Shown here: piece after piece, positions 60,371-64,000 of the stretch
Layout: each line of letters opens with the position of its first letter
How positions within the stretch are numbered: the stretch's first letter is position 1
Assembly (NCBI GenBank): GCA_030428835.1
Contig: JAUIEP010000001.1
Coordinates: 1 to 64,000 of the forward strand
Reading direction: 5' to 3'
Source: Gammaproteobacteria bacterium
Lineage (GTDB): Bacteria > Pseudomonadota > Gammaproteobacteria > Pseudomonadales > Halieaceae
Length of the DNA: 64,000 nucleotides
Made by a program: the position numbers and the translations under genes
Notes under the pieces: generated by a model
Told to the model about the DNA's origin: nothing
The model's database searches: none
What the model saw: the letters and a program-made list of their open reading frames with translations, nothing else

Positions 60371-62494
60371 CTAGCGTTCGCCGCCCGACAGGACGTCCTG
60401 GTCGGTCCCGGCATTGCGCGCCGCGAAGCGGCGCTCCTTGATCAGCAGCAGGTCGACGAGGATATTGCCGGCCTCGAGCAGCAGCACATCGTCCCCGGTG
60501 TCTTCGTCTTCCTCGTGGGCGAGCTCGGGTTCCTCCTCCTCGGCCTCTTCCTCCAGCGCTGTCAGCAGCGGCTCTCCCTTCGCCTTGCGACGCTTGTTCT
60601 CAATGTCGAGTGCGCGTTTTTCCTGGTTTTCACGCAGGGCGATACGCGCTGAGGCATTGAGGGGCAGGGCGGTGATTTCGCGCGACTCCGCAGCCAGCGC
60701 GACCTGGTCTTCGAGGTAGATGTAGTCCGGGTTGCGTGCGCTGCGTTCCTGGAACAGTGCCGTCACCGTCGGCAGTACGCTGCTGAGGTCGTTGTAGCGG
60801 CGGTGGCGCACGGGGTTTATCTGGTCCCAGTTGAGCGCGTGCTCCAGGGAGCTTTCGCCCACTTCCTCTGTATCGAACAGGGCGGGGAACTCTATGTCGG
60901 GCACCACGCCGCGGTGTTGCGTGCTCTCGCCGGAAATACGGTAGAACTTGCTCTCGGTAATTTTGAGCTGACCTTCTTCCAGCGGGATGAGGGTCTGTAC
61001 GGTACCCTTGCCGAAGGAGCGGTCACCGACCACGATGCCGCGCTCGTAGTCCTGTATGGCACCGGCGAAAATCTCCGAGGCAGAGGCGCTCAAGCGGTTT
61101 ATCAGCACCACCAACGGACCGTCATAGTAGGGGCCCTTCAGCCGCTTGCCGTCTCGCCAGACCTTGCGGGAAGAGTGACGTATCTGCACCGTGGGGCCGT
61201 ACTCGATGAACAGCCCGGTGAGTTCATTCGCCTCCTGCAGGGAGCCGCCGCCGTTATTGCGCAGGTCGACGACGATGCCCTGGACATCCTCACCCTGCAG
61301 CTCGTCGAGCAGCTTCTTCACGTCACGGGTGGTGGACTTGTAATCCTTTTCACCGCGCCGCATGGCGTCAAAGTCGATGTAGAACGCCGGGATGTCGATC
61401 ACGCCGACCTTGATCGTCTCGTCGCCGTTCTTGACCTCGAGCACTTTCTTCTGTGCGGCCTGTTCTTCCAGTTTCACCTTGTTGCGCTCGATGGTGATGA
61501 TCTTGTGTGTGTCCAGCGTCTTGGCGCTGGCGGGGATCACGTCAAGGCGAACGAGGGTGCCCTTGGGGCCACGTATGAGTTCCACCACCTCGTCAAGACG
61601 CCAGCCGATGACGTCGACCATCTCGCCGTCATCGCCCTGGCCCACGGCCACAATGCGATCCGAGGGCTGCAGCTCACCCTGTTTGTCGGCGGGGCCGCTG
61701 GGTACCAGGCGGGTAACCTTGGTGTGCTCGTCCTCTGTCTGCAGGACCGCCCCGATGCCCTCCAGCGACAGGCTCATGTTGATATTGAAATTCTCCGAGC
61801 GGCGCGGTGAGAAGTAGTTGGTGTGGGGGTCGTACAGGGCGGTCAGTGCGTTGGCATACAACTGGAACACGTCCTGTTCATTGTACTGGGACAGGCGCGC
61901 GAGCTGGCTGCGGTAGCGCTTTTCCAGCGTCGGCACGATTTCCTCTTCCGGTTTTTCAGCCAGGCGCAGTCGCAGCACGTCGTTCTTCAATTGCTTGCGC
62001 CAGCGGTCGTCCAGCTCCGCCTTGTCCTTTGCCCAGTCCCGGTCGTCGGCATCGATGATGAAGCTCTCGTCGCGGTTGAAGTCGAGCTTTGCCACGGTGT
62101 CGGGCAGCGTTTCCAGCAGGCTGGTCAGGCGCGATTCCATGCTCTGGTAGTAGCGGTTGAAAATGGCAAACCCGGCCTCGAGATTGCCCTTGCGCAACTG
62201 GTCGTCCATCACGGTGCGGTAACGCTGGAACTCCTCGATATCCTTGCGCGTAAACAGCATGCGCGTGCGGTCCAGGCTGTCGAGGTAGGCATCCAGGTGT
62301 TGTGCGGACAGTTTGTCGTCGTAGGTGAGCTTGGCGTAGTGGCGCTCTTCCAGCTGCTCGACCAGTTGCGCGATCGTCTCGCGCTGTCCCGCAGTGGATT
62401 CAAAGGGGGGGTGGGTCGGGGCCGCAATCGCGGTGCTGAGCAGGACAGCGGCGGCAAGCCCCGCCAGCGGATGCAGTAGCGCTCTAATGTTCAA
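60371..62494 (-). CDS. prc: tail-specific (carboxy-terminal processing) protease Prc
   Basis: A 707-residue periplasmic serine protease. A signal peptide (1-about 24) precedes a helical N-domain, a PDZ domain (about 230-320, GIGAVLQTEDEHTKVTRLVP) and the S41 domain. The dyad is Ser471 in SASASEIF and Lys496 in FGKGTVQ, 25 residues apart as in E. coli Prc. It trims lipoproteins and cell-wall enzymes. An acidic run near the C-terminus (TALEEEAEEEEPELAHEED) stands out. It converges with cysG, stop to stop over 3 bases. Confidence 0.95.
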   Translation of the reverse strand: MNIRALLHPLAGLAAAVLLSTAIAAPTHPPFESTAGQRETIAQLVEQLEERHYAKLTYDDKLSAQHLDAYLDSLDRTRMLFTRKDIEEFQRYRTVMDDQLRKGNLEAGFAIFNRYYQSMESRLTSLLETLPDTVAKLDFNRDESFIIDADDRDWAKDKAELDDRWRKQLKNDVLRLRLAEKPEEEIVPTLEKRYRSQLARLSQYNEQDVFQLYANALTALYDPHTNYFSPRRSENFNINMSLSLEGIGAVLQTEDEHTKVTRLVPSGPADKQGELQPSDRIVAVGQGDDGEMVDVIGWRLDEVVELIRGPKGTLVRLDVIPASAKTLDTHKIITIERNKVKLEEQAAQKKVLEVKNGDETIKVGVIDIPAFYIDFDAMRRGEKDYKSTTRDVKKLLDELQGEDVQGIVVDLRNNGGGSLQEANELTGLFIEYGPTVQIRHSSRKVWRDGKRLKGPYYDGPLVVLINRLSASASEIFAGAIQDYERGIVVGDRSFGKGTVQTLIPLEEGQLKITESKFYRISGESTQHRGVVPDIEFPALFDTEEVGESSLEHALNWDQINPVRHRRYNDLSSVLPTVTALFQERSARNPDYIYLEDQVALAAESREITALPLNASARIALRENQEKRALDIENKRRKAKGEPLLTALEEEAEEEEPELAHEEDEDTGDDVLLLEAGNILVDLLLIKERRFAARNAGTDQDVLSGGER

Positions 62495-62875
62495 GTTTCA
62501 CCTGCTCCGCCGTGGCCAGCGCAGGCCGGTACGGCGGTCTCATCTATGATCCTGCACTATGGAGTCTAGCCCCGTGGCAAAGTTCTGCGCAAGGCGGCGG
62601 CGCGGTGCAAGTCCGACGCAACCGGGACCGGTTCCCGCTGCGAAAAAGCAGCATCTATTGTAAGTATAACAACCACTTAGGAAGTATAGGTCACTCGCTT
62701 TGTCAAAAACACCCCGAAATCGTGGCGGTGGTCACACCCCGGCCAGGCCGTTGTGGGTCGACCGCGCGCCCGGCGCCGCCCGCGACTGGCCAGGGCGAGG
62801 CATTATTGACATACTTTCTGCCAATAAAGTTCCGGTCTTAATCCCACCCCGGCATTCGAATTGGAGAGAACTGGC
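62495..62875. other. 381-base intergenic region between prc and the beta-oxidation gene
   Basis: No convincing gene is visible. It includes GCTGC (62637-62641) and GCAGC (62648-62652), an exact inverted repeat around GAAAAA, in a run that also has GGGACCGGTTCCC. An AT-rich patch (about 62653-62705) and TTGACA at 62806-62811, a consensus -35, suggest promoters, but no -10 sits at 16-18 bases from it. Both divergent genes must be driven from here. Confidence 0.45.
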
Positions 62876-64000
62876 GTGATTGCATTGACGGACAAGGTCA
62901 CCTACAGCGTGGAGGACGGCGTCGCCGTGCTCACAGTCGATAACCCCCCGGTAAACGCCCTCAGCCAGGGCGTGCGCCAGGGTATCAAGGACGGGGTGGA
63001 GCGCGCCCTGGAGGACCCCGCCGTGGCGGCCGTCCTGCTGCACTGCGCGGGGCGCACATTCATCGCCGGCGCGGACATCACCGAGTTCGCCTCTGTCCCG
63101 CAGGGCCCCGATTTTCACGCGGTACTCGCGGTGATGGAAAATGCGCGCAAGCCGATTGTTGCCGCTATCCACGGTACGGCGCTGGGCGGCGGCCTGGAAA
63201 CCGCGCTGTGTTGCCACTACCGCGTGGCCGTGGAGGATGCCCGCTTCGGCCTGCCCGAGGTGAACCTCGGGTTGTTACCGGGTGCGGGCGGGACGCAGCG
63301 CCTGCCGCGCCTGGTCGGGGTGGAGAAGGCCGTTGACATGGTCGTGTCCGGCAATCCGATCCGGGCTGCTGAGGCGCTTGAGTTGGGGCTCATCGACGCG
63401 CTTGTCACCGGCGACCTGCGCGCCCAGGCACTGGCGTTTGCGAGGGATGCGGCGGCGCGCGGCGAGTTGCCGCGCGTACGCGACAGGCAGGACAAGCTCG
63501 CCGTGGAGCCCGGCTACTTCGACCAGGTGCGCGCGGCGATCGCGCGCAAGACCCGGGGCTTCCTCGCGCCCGAACTGAACATTCAGTGCATCGAGGCCGC
63601 GGTGAGCCAACCTTTCGACGAGGGCCTCGCCACGGAAGCGAAACTGTTCCGGCAGGCACTTGCGAGTCCCGAGTCCGCGGCGCAGCAATACTTCTTTTTC
63701 GCGGAGCGCCAGGCCGCCAAGGTGCCGGGGCTGCCGAAGGATACACCGGAGCGGCCGATCAACAGGGTCGGCATCATCGGGGCGGGAACCATGGGTGGCG
63801 GTATCGCCATGAATATGGCCAACGCCGGTATTCCCGTTACCGTCGTGGAGATGAGCGACGCGGCGCTGCAGCGGGGCCTGGGCGTCGTGCGCAAGAACTA
63901 CGAAAACACCGCGCGCAAGGGCCGCATCTCCGAGGGGGATGTCCAGGCGCGGATGGATCTGTTCACCGGCTCACTGGATCTTGCAGACCTTGCCGACTGC
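62876..64000 (+). CDS. 3-hydroxyacyl-CoA dehydrogenase/enoyl-CoA hydratase (FadB/FadJ-like), cut by window edge
   Basis: The first 375 codons of a multifunctional beta-oxidation enzyme, open to the right edge. The N-terminal crotonase domain (1-about 190) has GRTFIAGADITEF, HGTALGGGLETALCCHYRVA and FGLPEVNLGLLPGAGGTQRL (oxyanion hole and catalytic Glu region). The NAD-binding domain of 3-hydroxyacyl-CoA dehydrogenase starts near residue 295 with VGIIGAGTMGGGIAMNMANA. The GTG at 62876 follows TTGGAGAGAA. The gene is probably about 2.1 kb in full. It hydrates and oxidises enoyl-CoAs, for example to feed acetyl- and propionyl-CoA into the pathways seen upstream. Confidence 0.9.
   Translation, partial: MIALTDKVTYSVEDGVAVLTVDNPPVNALSQGVRQGIKDGVERALEDPAVAAVLLHCAGRTFIAGADITEFASVPQGPDFHAVLAVMENARKPIVAAIHGTALGGGLETALCCHYRVAVEDARFGLPEVNLGLLPGAGGTQRLPRLVGVEKAVDMVVSGNPIRAAEALELGLIDALVTGDLRAQALAFARDAAARGELPRVRDRQDKLAVEPGYFDQVRAAIARKTRGFLAPELNIQCIEAAVSQPFDEGLATEAKLFRQALASPESAAQQYFFFAERQAAKVPGLPKDTPERPINRVGIIGAGTMGGGIAMNMANAGIPVTVVEMSDAALQRGLGVVRKNYENTARKGRISEGDVQARMDLFTGSLDLADLADC

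Overview
The window is a chromosomal segment of a high-GC gammaproteobacterium. The right-hand half keeps the gene order found around icd, clpA and ftsK in Pseudomonas and partly in E. coli (purB-hflD-mnmA-nudJ-rluE | icd | clpS-clpA | infA-bpt-aat-trxB | ftsK-lolA-rarA-crcB-serS-cysG). Together with acyl-CoA-rich metabolism this suggests a marine, Halieaceae-like (OM60/NOR5) lineage; that placement is inference from gene content and order. No rRNA, tRNA, CRISPR array, insertion sequence or prophage gene was recognised. Coding density is very high, and many genes overlap by 1-14 bases with GTG or TTG starts.

Layout. 1-4072: a small lipoprotein of low GC, a Lon-like protease and a stress-protein-like partner. 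4100-7302 (minus): a PQQ-dependent cytochrome c alcohol dehydrogenase behind a luciferase-like oxidoreductase. 7465-8652: moaCDE, with an inverted repeat in the leader. 8754-14349: small redox and detoxification genes (flavin reductase, Nudix, peroxiredoxin, metallo-hydrolase, GST-like, SnoaL-like, MarR, ExoIII). 14439-23454: an orphan yajC, D-cysteine desulfhydrase-like enzyme, alanine/Na symporter, CoA transferase, 5'-nucleotidase, and the cysB-thrH-pabB block.

The most notable part is 23787-39928. On the plus strand: carboxyltransferase, a 937-residue biotin carboxylase/carrier protein, methylmalonyl-CoA mutase, a MeaB GTPase and a Rieske protein. On the minus strand, in one tightly overlapped operon: methylsuccinyl-CoA dehydrogenase, mesaconyl-CoA hydratase, ethylmalonyl-CoA mutase, a second MeaB and a beta-methylmalyl-CoA lyase. 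Diverging from it is a malyl-CoA thioesterase-type CitE protein. Read together they cover the ethylmalonyl-CoA pathway from ethylmalonyl-CoA to glyoxylate plus propionyl-CoA, then propionyl-CoA to succinyl-CoA. Crotonyl-CoA carboxylase/reductase and the epimerase are not in the window. The divergent control region carries three elements at exact 22-base spacing.

39944-60367 is housekeeping: ribosome and tRNA modification, purine synthesis, TCA cycle, the bacterial N-degron machinery (aat, bpt, clpS, clpA), thioredoxin reductase, chromosome segregation, lipoprotein carrier, fluoride channel, seryl-tRNA synthetase and siroheme synthase. The window ends with the tail-specific protease prc (minus) and a multifunctional beta-oxidation enzyme cut off by the right edge.
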